Shown here: piece after piece, positions 16,580 through 27,500 of the stretch
Position numbering within the stretch: position 1 is the stretch's first letter
Layout: each line of letters starts with the position of its first letter
Assembly (NCBI GenBank): GCA_030849945.1
Contig: JAVDKK010000001.1
Coordinates: 1,922,001 to 1,986,000, forward strand
DNA from: Schauerella fraxinea
GTDB taxonomy: Bacteria; Pseudomonadota; Gammaproteobacteria; Burkholderiales; Burkholderiaceae_B
Direction of reading: 5' to 3'
DNA: 64,000 bases
Translations under genes and position numbers: made by a program
Notes under the pieces: generated by a model
The model's database searches: none
What the model was told of the DNA's origin: nothing
What the model saw: the letters and a program-made list of their open reading frames with translations, nothing else

Positions 16580-18355
16580 ATGGCAATCAAAAAAGACAAA
16601 GTCGATGCCGTGCTGGTCGGTTTCGGATGGACTGGCGCGATTCTTGGCCAGGAGTTGACTGACGCGGGTTTGCACGTGCTCGCGCTGGAACGCGGCGAGA
16701 TGAAAGATACGCCCAAGGACGCCGAGTATCCCAAGGTGCTCGATGAGCTGGCGTACTCGGTGCGCGGCAAACTCTTTCAGGACCTGTCTAAGGAAACGGT
16801 CACGATCCGCCACAAGGTCGACGACGTGGCCGTGCCTTACCGCCAGAATGGTTCATTCCTGCTGGGCGATGGCGTAGGCGGTGCCGGTTTCCACTGGAAC
16901 GGCATGCATTACCGGGCGCTGCCTGAAGAACTGGAATTGCGTACCCGTTACGAAACGCGCTACGGCAAGGACTTCATTCCCGAGGGCATGACCATCCAGG
17001 ACTTCGGTGTGACTTACGATGAACTGGAACCCTACTTCTCCAAGTTTGAGTACGTGTGCGGCACCTCCGGCAAAGCCGGCAATTTGAACGGTCAAATCGT
17101 CGCGGGCGGCAATCCGCTCGAAGGTAAGCGCAGCAAGGAGTTTCCACTGCCGCCATTGGCGACCACGCTGGGCGCGGAGCTCTTTGACAAAGCGGCGCGC
17201 GAGGTCGGCTTCAATCCTTATCCGGCACCTGCCGCCAACGCGTCGGCACCGTATACCAATCCGTATGGCGTGCGTTTGGGGCCCTGTAATTTCTGTGGGT
17301 TCTGCGAAAACTACGGGTGCTATATGTACTCGAAGGCTTCGCCGCAAACCACGATCCTGCCGGTGCTGTTGAAGAAGCCCAATTTTGAGTTGCGCACGCG
17401 CGCCCACGTAATCAAGGTCAACCTGGATTCGACCGGGAAGAAAGCGGTCGGCGTGACGTATATCGACGCGCAGGGCCGCGAAGTGGACCAGCCGGCGGAC
17501 CTCGTGATTCTGTCGGCGTACCAAATGCATAACGTTCGTCTGCTGCTGCTCTCGGGCATCGGCCAGCCCTACGATCCCAAAACCGGCGAAGGTACGGTCG
17601 GCAAAAATTACGCCTATCAAATGAACGGCGGCGTGAATGTGCTGCTGCCGAAAGGCACGCAACTCAATCCGTTTGCAGGCACCGGCGCGGGCGGCGTGGG
17701 TATGGACGACCTCAACGGCGATCAGTTCGATCACGGCCCGTTGGGATTTCTGGGTGGGGCGAGTATTCGCCACGTGCGCACGGGTGGGCGCCCCATCAAG
17801 CAAGCGGCCACGCCTCCGGGCACCCCGAGTTGGGGGACCGCGTGGAAAGCGGGCGTGCAAGACGCTTATCAGCGCTATATGACGATCGGCATTTCGGGGT
17901 CGGTGATGTCCTATCGCGACGCCTATCTGTCACTCGATCCCACGTACAAGGATCATTACGGTCAACCGCTCTTGCGCATGACGTTCGACTGGCACGATAA
18001 CGAATACGACATGCTGGGCTATATGGGCACGCGAATGGAAGAAGTGGCGAAAGCCATGAAGCCGGAAAAATATTTCGTCGGCGTGCGCAAGAAGGGTTCG
18101 CATTACGACACGCGTCCCTACCAGAGCACGCACAACACCGGCGGCGCAATCATGGGAACCAATCCCAAAGAAAGTGTCGTCAACAAATACCTGCAGAGTT
18201 GGGATGTGCCAAATGTGTTCGTGATGGGCGCCTGTGCTTTCCCGCAGAACATGGGCTACAACCCGACCGGTGTGGTCGGTGCGCTGGCATATTGGTCGGC
18301 GCAAGCCATCCGCGACCAGTATCTGAAAAACCCCGGTCCGCTGGTTCAGGCTTAA
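16580..18355 (+). CDS. GMC-family flavoprotein subunit of gluconate 2-dehydrogenase-like complex
   Basis: This is the catalytic FAD subunit, 591 residues. The dinucleotide motif is GFGWTGAILGQEL near the N terminus, followed by the ribose-binding acidic end of strand 2 (ALERGE). The C-terminal GMC region has HNTGGAIMG and an FPQNMGYNPTGVVGALAYW end, where the catalytic His and Asn are expected. It has no signal peptide, consistent with export in complex with the Tat-signal gamma subunit. The cysteine-rich stretch CNFCGFCENYGCYMY around residue 236 is typical of this subgroup. Electrons would pass to the triheme cytochrome encoded next. The substrate (gluconate, 2-ketogluconate or another polyol or acid) cannot be told from sequence alone. 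Confidence 0.93.
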   Translation: MAIKKDKVDAVLVGFGWTGAILGQELTDAGLHVLALERGEMKDTPKDAEYPKVLDELAYSVRGKLFQDLSKETVTIRHKVDDVAVPYRQNGSFLLGDGVGGAGFHWNGMHYRALPEELELRTRYETRYGKDFIPEGMTIQDFGVTYDELEPYFSKFEYVCGTSGKAGNLNGQIVAGGNPLEGKRSKEFPLPPLATTLGAELFDKAAREVGFNPYPAPAANASAPYTNPYGVRLGPCNFCGFCENYGCYMYSKASPQTTILPVLLKKPNFELRTRAHVIKVNLDSTGKKAVGVTYIDAQGREVDQPADLVILSAYQMHNVRLLLLSGIGQPYDPKTGEGTVGKNYAYQMNGGVNVLLPKGTQLNPFAGTGAGGVGMDDLNGDQFDHGPLGFLGGASIRHVRTGGRPIKQAATPPGTPSWGTAWKAGVQDAYQRYMTIGISGSVMSYRDAYLSLDPTYKDHYGQPLLRMTFDWHDNEYDMLGYMGTRMEEVAKAMKPEKYFVGVRKKGSHYDTRPYQSTHNTGGAIMGTNPKESVVNKYLQSWDVPNVFVMGACAFPQNMGYNPTGVVGALAYWSAQAIRDQYLKNPGPLVQA

Positions 18356-18366
18356 GGAGACGCACA

Positions 18367-19914
18367 ATGATCAAGCATGCCATTGTTGCGGCACTCTCCG
18401 CGATTTCGTTAGGCGCCACGAGTGGCGTCTGGGCGGCCGAAGCCGTTTCCGATACACCGGCCTTGGGCACAACGCCCTCGGGCGAAGGCAATGTGGGCCG
18501 TGCATCCGCCAATACCGATGCCAAGATCGGTGCCGGTGCCGGTGCCGGTGCTGGTGCGGCGGCAGGCACTGTCGACGCTCAAATGATCAAGCGCGGCGAA
18601 TACCTCTCGCGCGCCGGCGACTGTATCGCATGCCATACGGCGGGCGGCGGCAAACCGTTTGCCGGTGGGTTGGGAATCGCGTCGCCGTTGGGCACCATCT
18701 ACTCGACCAACATCACGCCGGACAAAGACACGGGCATCGGCCACTACACGCTCGAAGACTTTGATCGGGCCTTGCGCCAAGGCAAGGCCCGAGACGGGCA
18801 TTCGCTGTATCCCGCGATGCCCTACACGGCGTACGCCAACGTCACACCGGACGACATCAACGCGCTGTACACGTACTTCATGCATGGCGTGGAACCCGTG
18901 AATCAGGCCAATAAGGATACCGACATCGTGTGGCCGTTATCGATGCGGTGGCCGCTGGGAATCTGGCGGTGGATGTTCGCGCCCGATCCTGTCGCTGCGA
19001 GTGCTGCGGCGGGCAATGCGCCAGCAGCATCCGCCCCGCCCGCGGCCACGGCTGGCGCTTCAACACCAGGCGCGCCGGCCACGGGAACCGCTGCAACGCG
19101 CGCCCCCACATCGACCGCCATGCCGGGCGCAGCGTCCGACCACGACGCGTTATTGCGCGGCAAGTATCTGGTCGAAGGCCTGGGCCACTGCAGCAGTTGC
19201 CACACGCCGCGCGGCTTTGCCTTGCAGGAGAAGGCGATCAGCGATGCGGACGGTTCGGCGTTCTTGTCGGGTGCCGTCATCGATAACTGGCTCGCCAAGA
19301 ACCTGCGTGGCGATATGGTGGGCGGGTTGGGCACCTGGACCAAGGAAGACATCGCGACTTTCCTGAAGTCGGGTCGCAACAGTCACGCCGCAGCATTTGG
19401 CGGGATGGCCGAGGTCGTGCAGGACAGTACGCAGTACCTCACCGATGCCGATCTGAACGCAATTGCCGTTTATCTCAAGAGCCTGCCGCCGGTCGATCCA
19501 AAAGCCACCACGCCGTTGGCGGCCAATCCGGCCACCGCGCAAGCCTTGCGCACCGGCACGGATAAAGGCGATGGTGCGATGGCCTTTCTGAACAACTGCG
19601 CCGCGTGCCATCGATCGACCGGCCAGGGCTACGCCGAGACCTTTCCGCAGTTGGCGTTGAGCTCGACGGTCAACACCGCCGACCCCACGTCGTTGATCCA
19701 CATCGTGCTCAAAGGGGCGCAAATGCCGGGCACGGCGAGCGCGCCGACCGAGTACGCCATGCCGGGATTCGACTGGCGCTTGACGGACAAGGAAGTGGCC
19801 GACGTGGTGTCGTTCGTGCGCACAAGCTGGGGTAACAATGCGGCCGCCGTATCGGCATCCGACGTGGCCAAGGTGCGCAAGGACGTGGGGGCCGCGCCGC
19901 AACCGCAACGCTAG
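18367..19914 (+). CDS. Triheme cytochrome c subunit of gluconate 2-dehydrogenase-like complex
   Basis: This membrane-anchored or periplasmic electron-transfer subunit has 515 residues and an N-terminal signal peptide (MIKHAIVAALSAISLGATSG). Three heme-attachment motifs are visible: C86-I-A-C-H90, C275-S-S-C-H279 and C411-A-A-C-H415. Two low-complexity stretches are unusual: a Gly/Ala run before heme 1 (about 55-68) and an Ala/Pro/Thr-rich insert of about 50 residues (207-257) between hemes 1 and 2. The start is the ATG at 18367, preceded by AAGGAG; an in-frame upstream extension overlaps the flavoprotein gene. Its stop overlaps the end of the convergent LysR gene by four bases. It should deliver electrons to ubiquinone or a terminal oxidase. 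Confidence 0.93.
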   Translation: MIKHAIVAALSAISLGATSGVWAAEAVSDTPALGTTPSGEGNVGRASANTDAKIGAGAGAGAGAAAGTVDAQMIKRGEYLSRAGDCIACHTAGGGKPFAGGLGIASPLGTIYSTNITPDKDTGIGHYTLEDFDRALRQGKARDGHSLYPAMPYTAYANVTPDDINALYTYFMHGVEPVNQANKDTDIVWPLSMRWPLGIWRWMFAPDPVAASAAAGNAPAASAPPAATAGASTPGAPATGTAATRAPTSTAMPGAASDHDALLRGKYLVEGLGHCSSCHTPRGFALQEKAISDADGSAFLSGAVIDNWLAKNLRGDMVGGLGTWTKEDIATFLKSGRNSHAAAFGGMAEVVQDSTQYLTDADLNAIAVYLKSLPPVDPKATTPLAANPATAQALRTGTDKGDGAMAFLNNCAACHRSTGQGYAETFPQLALSSTVNTADPTSLIHIVLKGAQMPGTASAPTEYAMPGFDWRLTDKEVADVVSFVRTSWGNNAAAVSASDVAKVRKDVGAAPQPQR

Positions 19915-20900
19915 ATCGAGCCGGCGATGTGCGCGCGCAGCCATTGATGCGCGGGATCGCGATGCACCCGCTCATGCCAGAGCATCAGCATCTCGAACCC
20001 GGGCACCTCGATGGGCGGCTCTACCACTTGTAGCGCCGCGTTGCCGCGCACCAGCCGCGAGGGCACCATCGCCACCAGGTCGGTGTTTTCCAGCACCGAC
20101 CTGAGAAAGAGAAAGTGCGGCACGGACAACGCCACGCGACGCGTCAGCCCGCGCTCGGCCAATACCGTGTCCGTCACGCCGTGGAATCCGCCGCCGTCGG
20201 GTGATGCGATCACATGATCGAGCTTGCAAAACTGCGCCAGGGTAGGACGGCGTTGCAAGCGCGGATGGCCCGCGCGGCCGGCAAGCACGTAGCGCTCGTT
20301 GAACAAGGGCAAGCGATGCAAGTCGAGCGGCGCCTCGGCGCCAATCAGAAACGCAAAATCGATCTCTCCCTGCTCCGCCATCCGCGCCACGCGCGCGGGC
20401 GGGGTCTGGAGCACGGCCAGCCGCGTTCCCGGCGCGGAAGTCCGCAAGCTCGCCAGAGCAGGCAGCAGCACCGTGAACTCGCTGTAGTCGAACGCGGCAA
20501 CACGCCACGTTTGTTGCGATAGGGCGGGATCGAAGGGGTGTGACGGCGCCACGGCGTGCTTGAGCGCGGCAAGGGCTTGCTGAAGGGGTTCGCGCAGTTC
20601 ATCCGCCCGTGCGGTGGGCCGCATGCCGCGCGGGCCCGGCAGCAGCAACGGGTCGCCAAAGAAATCGCGCAATCTCGCAAGCTGCAAACTCACGGTGGGC
20701 TGCGTGAGGTGCAATCGTTCGGCCGCTCGCGTCACGTTATGTTCGATCAGCAATGCGTCGAGCGTGACGAGAAGATTGAGGTCGAGTTGTCTTAAAGAGA
20801 AGTTCGCCGCAGATGAATTTGACGTGGCGGAGCGCGCCGCGGACGAATTGGCGGCGGATGCATTACCGGCGTAGGAATTAACCATAGACATACCTGCCAT
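19911..20900 (-). CDS. LysR-family transcriptional regulator
   Basis: This LysR regulator is up to 329 residues long. A Ser/Ala/Asn-rich head of about 35 residues precedes the helix-turn-helix (HNVTRAAERLHLTQPTVSLQL). A C-terminal effector-binding domain follows, with no obvious specificity clue. The start could be 20900, 20888 or 20882, all in the same frame, since the head contains three closely spaced Met codons. It is divergent from the quinone-reductase-like gene, its likely target, with a GAAAT/ATTTC dyad at 20905-20916 between them. The resemblance to NodD-like or LinR-type regulators is only general. Confidence 0.9.
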   Translation of the reverse strand: MAGMSMVNSYAGNASAANSSAARSATSNSSAANFSLRQLDLNLLVTLDALLIEHNVTRAAERLHLTQPTVSLQLARLRDFFGDPLLLPGPRGMRPTARADELREPLQQALAALKHAVAPSHPFDPALSQQTWRVAAFDYSEFTVLLPALASLRTSAPGTRLAVLQTPPARVARMAEQGEIDFAFLIGAEAPLDLHRLPLFNERYVLAGRAGHPRLQRRPTLAQFCKLDHVIASPDGGGFHGVTDTVLAERGLTRRVALSVPHFLFLRSVLENTDLVAMVPSRLVRGNAALQVVEPPIEVPGFEMLMLWHERVHRDPAHQWLRAHIAGSI

Positions 20901-20904
20901 TTCA

Positions 20905-20916
20905 GAAATTGATTTC
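20905..20916. promoter_or_regulatory. Candidate operator between lysR and quinone reductase genes
   Basis: The perfect inverted repeat GAAAT-TG-ATTTC sits in the AT-rich 71-base space between the divergent start codons. It abuts the longest possible LysR start and lies about 55 bases before the reductase ATG. Confidence 0.4.
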
Positions 20917-20971
20917 CAATATATCTCGAGCGATCCTATCGTGGGGGCACTTACCGATGGAGTTGTCTTTC

Positions 20972-21754
20972 ATGAACGTTCTTATTGTCTATGCCCACCC
21001 CGAGCCGCAGTCATTGAATGGCTCACTTAAAGATTTTGCCGTTCAGCGCCTGCAGCACGCCGGCCATGCAGTACAGGTGTCCGACCTTTACGCGATGAAG
21101 TGGAAGGCCGTGCTGGATGCCGGCGACAACACGGCGTCGGAGTCAGGTGCGCGCTTCGACGCCTCGCACGACTCCAAGCACGCGTTTGCCGGCGGCACCC
21201 AAAGCGAGGATATTGCACGCGAGCAAGACAAGCTGCGCTGGGCGGATGCCGTCATTCTGCAATTCCCGCTATGGTGGTTTTCAATGCCGGCCATCCTGAA
21301 GGGGTGGATCGATCGGGTGTACGCGTGCGGCTTCGCGTACGGTGTCGGCGAACATTCCGACACCCATTGGGGCGACCGCTATGGCGAAGGCAGCATGGCC
21401 GGCAAGCGGGCCATGCTGGTTGTCACCACCGGCGGATGGGAATCGCACTACGCGCCGCGCGGCATCAACGGCGCGATCGATGACATCCTGTTCCCGATTC
21501 AGCATGGCGTTTTGTTCTATCCGGGCTTCGATGTGCTACCGGCGCATGTGATCCATCGCACAAGCAAGATCGATGGGGCGGGGTTCGAGCGGGTGAGCGA
21601 AGCGTTGGGCGAGCGCCTCGATAACCTGATGACGACGGCGCCCATTCCCTTTCGCAAGCAGAATGCGGGGGATTACAGCATCCCTGCGCTCACATTGCGG
21701 CCTGAGCTTGCTCCTGACGAAGCAGGATTCGGCATCCATGTAGTGCGCGATTGA
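20972..21754 (+). CDS. NAD(P)H quinone oxidoreductase / flavodoxin-fold protein (NQO1/MdaB-like)
   Basis: This is an FMN- or FAD-dependent quinone reductase of the flavodoxin-like NQO family, 260 residues. The opening MNVLIVYAHPEPQSLNGSLKD is the nucleotide-phosphate-binding loop. The segment DAVILQFPLWWFSMPAILKG contains the family FPxWWxxxPAxLKGW motif, and VTTGGWESHYAPRG is the later flavin-contact loop. The start ATG at 20972 follows GGAG at 20959-20962; an in-frame ATG at 20957 is less well placed. Control by the divergent LysR protein, for example in response to quinones or electrophiles, is likely by analogy. Confidence 0.92.
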   Translation: MNVLIVYAHPEPQSLNGSLKDFAVQRLQHAGHAVQVSDLYAMKWKAVLDAGDNTASESGARFDASHDSKHAFAGGTQSEDIAREQDKLRWADAVILQFPLWWFSMPAILKGWIDRVYACGFAYGVGEHSDTHWGDRYGEGSMAGKRAMLVVTTGGWESHYAPRGINGAIDDILFPIQHGVLFYPGFDVLPAHVIHRTSKIDGAGFERVSEALGERLDNLMTTAPIPFRKQNAGDYSIPALTLRPELAPDEAGFGIHVVRD

Positions 21755-21821
21755 GCACTGGTGGGCCAGCGGGGCGTGCAACTCGGGGTATCCTTTCTTC
21801 CTCTTCGAAAAAGGCCCTCGC

Positions 21822-24557
21822 ATGCAGGAATCGCTCGACTTTTCGCCCGCCGTTACCCTTGACGATCTGGCACGGCTGCCGGCAGCGTCCACCTGGGTGT
21901 TGACGGTCAACAATCGTTTGGCGCGCCGGCTCACGCTGGATCTCGCCCAACGTGCGCGGCGCGAACGTCAGGTAAGCGAACTGCCGCGAATCTTGCCGCT
22001 GTCGGCGTGGCTCGTTGAAGCCGCCCAAGAACTCAGCTTCGATCCGCAGTGGCAGGTGGCGCGGTTTCGTCTCGACGGGTTTGCAACGCAATTGCTTTGG
22101 CGCGACGTGATTCGCGTGGCCGAAGCCGATCGCGTGTTGCTGGATATGGGTCAAGCCGCCAAGCTCGCCATCGATGCCGACATCCTGATGGACGAGTGGG
22201 CGATCCATGTGCCATCGGGCGCCGAAACGGATGAGTATCGCGGATTCGAACGCTGGCGCGAGGCTTATCGCGCCCGGCTGCGCACGCTCGATGCCGAAGA
22301 CGCCAACCGCGGTTATGCCGCGGTGCTGGACGCCGTATCGCAAGGCGCGTTGGCCTTGCCCGAACGCGTTGTGCTGGCGGGATTTTCCGAGATCTCACCG
22401 CGGCTGGCGCGTCTGTTGGCGGCGCTCGAAGAACGCGGCACCGCGTGGTTCAGGTTTGAAGATACGCTTGCGCAGCCGGCACATCCACAGCGCTATTGCG
22501 CCGCCGATCACGGCGCGCAATGGCGGGCCGCAGCAGCTTGGGCCGCGCATTGGCTCGATGCCGCACCCGAGGGACGATACGCCATCGTGTCGACGCAGCT
22601 CGATGCCGACGCACCGTTTGCGCGTCGCGTGCTCACGCAGGCGCTGGCTGACGAAAGCGGCGCGCCGCGCCATAGTTTCAACGTGGCTGTGGGGCGTCCG
22701 CTCAACGAATGGCCGGCGGTGCGGGCGGCGTTGGCCTGGCTCAAGGCCTGGGCGGCGCTGCTGGAGGCGGGCCATGCGGAGCCCGGCATCGTGGGCGCGG
22801 CGTTGCTGGCTGGGCATTGCGCGGGCGAGCGGCCCGAGGCGGCAGCGCGGGCGGCGTGCGATGCGCAGTGGCGCCGGCGTGCGCTCTCGCGTATCGATCA
22901 GGCCCGCTGGCGTGCGGCGTTGGGCGGGCTGCCGCGTTTGGCCGATGCGTGGGAAGCCTCGATCGTCGTATTCAATGCGGCACCGGCGAAAGCCGGCACC
23001 GATCGCTGGGGCAAGATCCTGCGCGAAGCGCTTACTGCGCTTGGTTTTCCGGGCGACGCTTCGCCTGACTCCGTTTCATTTCAGGTGGTGGGCGCGTTCA
23101 GCGACGTGCTGGATCAATATGCGGCGTTATCCCCGGCCGCCGGCAATCTCGATGCCGTGCATGCGGTGGGGCTGCTGGAACAACTCACGTTGGCCACCGT
23201 ATTTCAGCCGCAGCGCGATCCGCTCGCGCGCCTGGATGTGCTGGGCATGCTCGAAGCCGAGGGCGGCCATTGGGATGGCGTGTGGGTGCTCGGGCTGACT
23301 GACGATGTGCTGCCGGCGTCGCCCAAGCCCAATCCGCTGTTGCCGCTTGCCGTGCTGCGACAGGCCGGTACCCCGCGCGCCACGCCCGAACGCGAACGGT
23401 TGTGGGCGGAAGGCATGTTCAACGCGTTGTGCCGCTGTGCGCCCACCGTGATCGCCAGTTACCCGGCTGCGGAAGGGGAACGCGAGCTGCGGCCGTCGCC
23501 GTTGATCGCAGGCTTGCCCGATGCCGCCGATGACTTGCGCGATATCCTGAGCGCCGGCGTGGCGCCGGCAATCGCGCCGATGACATTGGCCTCGATCCAG
23601 GACGATCGCGGGCCACCCCTCACCCGTGCCACGCCCACGCGCGGCGGTTTGGACGTGCTTGAAGCGCAGGCGCGCAATCCGCAGTGGGCGTTCGTGCGCC
23701 ATCGTTTGGGCGGGCGGGCGCTGCTGCCCTATGGCGATGCGGCCAGCGTCAATGTGCGCGGGCAGTTCTTGCACAAGGCGCTTGAAGTGGTGTGGAGCAT
23801 GGTGCTCGACCAGGACCGCTTGCATGAGGCGATCGGCGATGACACCTTGCCGGCCGTGATCGAGCAGGCCGTGGCGGCTGCTGCGGATAGCGAGCTTGTG
23901 GCCTACCCGCCGGCGTTGCGAGCGCTCGAGTGCGCACGCGGCGCGCGGGTATTGGCAGCGTGGTTCGACGTCGAAGCACAGCGCGAGCCGTTTGCGATCG
24001 GCGAGGTCGAGCAATTGATCGAATGGCGCCATGGGTTGCTGTCGCTTTCGGTGCGGCTCGATCGCCGCGATCGATTGGCCGATGGACGCAGCCTGATCGT
24101 CGATTACAAAACCGGCATGGCCCCGCTGCGCCCGCAATCCGATTGGTCGCGTGCGCGGCCAGTCAATCTGCAATTGCCGTTTTATGCCGCAGTGCTCGCG
24201 GATGGCGAAGCCGTGAATGCGGACGCCGTGAGTGCCGGCCATCGCGCACCCGACGATGTCGCCGGTTTGATCCTCGCGCAGATTCATGCGCGCCGCATCG
24301 CAGTGCAAGGCTTGGCCGATACCGATCTCGGCATTGAAGGTGTGCCCATCCCTAGCGAAACGGAAGCGTTCGCGGGCATGACGTGGGCTGCGATTCTGGC
24401 GCGGTGGCGCGATGCCATTCATGCCCTGGCCGATGAGTATGCGGCGGGGCACGCGCCCAACATCGTTTTGCGGCCTGACGATCTGTTGTATTGCGACGCG
24501 CTGCCGTTTCTCCGCCTCGCCCTGGATGATGACGACCACGAGGAGCATGCAGCGTGA
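21822..24557 (+). CDS. AddB-like PD-(D/E)XK nuclease family protein (probable DNA repair)
   Basis: This 911-residue protein is the AddB-like partner of a helicase-nuclease used for double-strand break end processing. The C-terminal nuclease motif is clear: an acidic residue in LDRRDRL followed by LIVDYKTG near residue 758. The N terminus reads STWVLTVNNRLARRL where AddB proteins carry a Walker A loop. I see no GxGKT here, so this subunit probably does not hydrolyse ATP. The four-cysteine iron-sulfur pattern of Bacillus AddB is also not evident. Its stop overlaps the GTG start of the next gene by three bases. Such pairs replace RecBCD in many betaproteobacteria; the family call is good, the detailed activity inferred. 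Confidence 0.87.
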   Translation: MQESLDFSPAVTLDDLARLPAASTWVLTVNNRLARRLTLDLAQRARRERQVSELPRILPLSAWLVEAAQELSFDPQWQVARFRLDGFATQLLWRDVIRVAEADRVLLDMGQAAKLAIDADILMDEWAIHVPSGAETDEYRGFERWREAYRARLRTLDAEDANRGYAAVLDAVSQGALALPERVVLAGFSEISPRLARLLAALEERGTAWFRFEDTLAQPAHPQRYCAADHGAQWRAAAAWAAHWLDAAPEGRYAIVSTQLDADAPFARRVLTQALADESGAPRHSFNVAVGRPLNEWPAVRAALAWLKAWAALLEAGHAEPGIVGAALLAGHCAGERPEAAARAACDAQWRRRALSRIDQARWRAALGGLPRLADAWEASIVVFNAAPAKAGTDRWGKILREALTALGFPGDASPDSVSFQVVGAFSDVLDQYAALSPAAGNLDAVHAVGLLEQLTLATVFQPQRDPLARLDVLGMLEAEGGHWDGVWVLGLTDDVLPASPKPNPLLPLAVLRQAGTPRATPERERLWAEGMFNALCRCAPTVIASYPAAEGERELRPSPLIAGLPDAADDLRDILSAGVAPAIAPMTLASIQDDRGPPLTRATPTRGGLDVLEAQARNPQWAFVRHRLGGRALLPYGDAASVNVRGQFLHKALEVVWSMVLDQDRLHEAIGDDTLPAVIEQAVAAAADSELVAYPPALRALECARGARVLAAWFDVEAQREPFAIGEVEQLIEWRHGLLSLSVRLDRRDRLADGRSLIVDYKTGMAPLRPQSDWSRARPVNLQLPFYAAVLADGEAVNADAVSAGHRAPDDVAGLILAQIHARRIAVQGLADTDLGIEGVPIPSETEAFAGMTWAAILARWRDAIHALADEYAAGHAPNIVLRPDDLLYCDALPFLRLALDDDDHEEHAA

Positions 24558-27500
24558 GCGAGAGCCTTTACCCCCATCAAGACGACAGCGCCTCGGTGCA
24601 GCCCGAAGAGCGCCTGCCGCAAGATCATGCGGCGCGTCTGGCGGCACTCGATCCTTCCGGCTCGTTTCTCGTGCAAGCGCCGGCAGGCTCCGGCAAGACC
24701 GAACTGCTGACCGACCGCATTCTGGCGCTCTTGCCCACCGTCACGCGCCCCGAAGAAATCGTGGCGATTACCTTCACGCGCAAGGCGGCGTCCGAGATGC
24801 ACGCGCGCGTTCTGCACAAGCTGCAGCAGGCGCATAGCGGACCGGCGCCGGAGGGCGGCAACGCGCGGCGCAGTTGGCTGCTTGCGCGCGCTGCGTTGGC
24901 GCACGACGCCGAGCAGGGTTGGCGTTTGCTGGATCATCCGGCACGGCTTTCGATTCGCACCATCGATTCGTTTTGCGCCGGCCTCATTCGCGCCATGCCG
25001 TGGTTGTCCGCACTAGGAGGCATGCCGGCGATCGTCGACGACGCGCGTGAGCACTTTGCCGCAGCCGCCGAGGCGACGTTGGCGTTGGCCGATAATTTCG
25101 AGGCCGTGCGCACGTTGCTCGCGCACCTGGATGTGGACGTGACCGCCGCACGCGATGCGATCGCCGGCATGCTGGGGCAACGCGATCAGTGGCTGCCGCT
25201 CTTGGCGCATGCCGAAGATCGCGACGCCGTTGAAGCGGCATTGGCCGAAGCCGTGGAAGAAGACATCGCGCGCGTGTACGACGCCATGCCCCAGGGATGG
25301 GCGCAATCGTTGAGCGGCCCGGCCCGCATGGCCGCCGCCGCGCTCGATGCGTTGGGCGACCCGGCGCACAAGCTGGCCGCGTTGCGCGATTGGGAGCACG
25401 ACCTGCCGGCCGATGCAGCGGCCTTGCCGATGTGGACGGCCGTGGCCGATCTGTTGCTCACCGCGCAGGGCGGCTTGCGCAGCCCCAAGGGCGTGAACAA
25501 GAATCTGGGCTTTCCCGCGGGCAGCGCCCATAAAACGCCCTTCACGCAGTGGCTCGAAGCGGCCGCAGGCAATCCGCACGCTTCGCGCTGGGTGCCGCTG
25601 CTGGACGGCGTGCGCCATGTGCCGCCACCCTTTCTCTCGGATGCGCAATGGGAAGTGCTCTCGGCCCAGATGATGGCGCTGCGGATCGCCGTGGCGCAAC
25701 TGCGCATGCGTTTTGCCGAAACCGGCGAGGTCGATTTCATCGAGATCGCGCAGCGTGCGGCCATGGCATTGGGCAGCGCGGATGAGCCGGGCGAACTGCT
25801 GCTCAAACTCGACGCCACCATCCGTCATTTATTGATCGACGAATTTCAAGACACCAGTCAGACGCAGATCGATCTGCTCGCCACGCTCACCTCGGGCTGG
25901 CAAGAACACGACGGCCGCACGCTGTTTCTGGTGGGCGATCCGATGCAGTCGATTTACCGCTTTCGTAAAGCGGAAGTCGGCCTCTTTCTTAAAGTGCGCG
26001 ACGAAGGTCTGGGCTTGTTGACGCCCAAGTTTCTGCAGCTCACCGACAACTTCCGTTCGCAAGCCGGCATCGTCGATTGGGTCAACCGCAACTTCCACGG
26101 CATCATGCCGGCGCGCGACGATGCGCCCAGCGGCGCCATTGCCTACGCCAAATCGACGCCGTTTCATGCGGCGCTGGAAGGCGATGCCGTGTCGTTCGCG
26201 GCAGCCTGGAGCGGCGAAGATGCCGTGCTCACCGAACGCCAGGCGCAAGCCCATGTGATCGACTTGATCGACCGCACGCGGGCGCAGTACGGCAGCGATC
26301 ATCGCATTGCGATTCTGGTGCGCGCGCGCGGCCATTTGGGGGGACTGGCGCGTGCCCTGACCGCCCGCGGCATTCGCAGTCGTGCTGTCGATCTTGTGCA
26401 GCTCGGCGCGCGTCCGGCCGTGGCCGATTTGATTCAGTTGATGCGGGCGCAAGCGCATCCGGGCGACCGCATGGCGTGGTTGTCGGTGCTGCGCGCCCCG
26501 TGGTGCGGGCTCACGCTCAATAGTCTCGAGGCGCTGTTCGGCGAGGATCACCACACACCGATCCCGGCATTGATCGCGGCAGCCTTGAAGGGCGAGGGCA
26601 GTAACAGTGACGCGCAACGGGTGCTCACCGCGCCCGAGTTTGCGCGCCTGCAGCGCGTGGCGCACATCCTGCTGGATGATGACAACGCCTCAGGGGCGCT
26701 GCCGATGGCGGCAGCCTTGCAGCGCACGTGGCAACGCCTGGGAGGCGCCGCACTGTATGGGGGCGCGGCCGCGGAACACGACGTCGAAAGCTTATTGATG
26801 CTGATCGAGCGGTTGGCGCCCCATGGCGGACTGGACGCCGAGCGGCTCGATGCGGCCGTGCAGCGCCTGTATGCCAATCCCGATCCGGCTGAGTCGGACG
26901 TGGTCGACATCATGACCATGCACAAATCGAAAGGGCTGCAGTTCGATACCGTGGTGCTCTACGGCCTGCACCGTGCGCCGCGATCGGATCAGTCGCCACT
27001 CGTGCGCATCGAGCAAAGCGGAGGCCGGGTGCTCTTCGGCCCCATCAAGGCGCGCGCGGATCAGGAAGCCGATCCCATCTCGCGCTATCTGGCCATGCGG
27101 GAAAAACAGCGCGCCGAATACGAAACCGATCGGCTGCTCTACGTGGCCGCCACGCGTGCCAAGCAACGTTTGCATCTGATCGCGCACGTGTCGCTGGACA
27201 ACGCCAGCGGGGCGCCCAAGGCGCCGGCCGCCAGCAGTTTGCTCGCGCGCCTTTGGCCGAGCCTGCAGTGCGAAGCGCCGCCCACGAACGGCGACGCACC
27301 GCAAGCGGGCGAGGTGGTCGATGTCGTGGCGCCGCCTGGGCAGCCGCTCTCGCGCATCGACGATGCGTTGGTTGCCGCCCTGGCGTCGCAAGACGACGCA
27401 CGCAACCGCTGGCGCGACGCGCAATCGCCTTTACGCTATGCCGGTGGCGATCGCTCGGCCTGGCGCACCGAATCCACCTTCGACGCCGCCATCGGTACGT

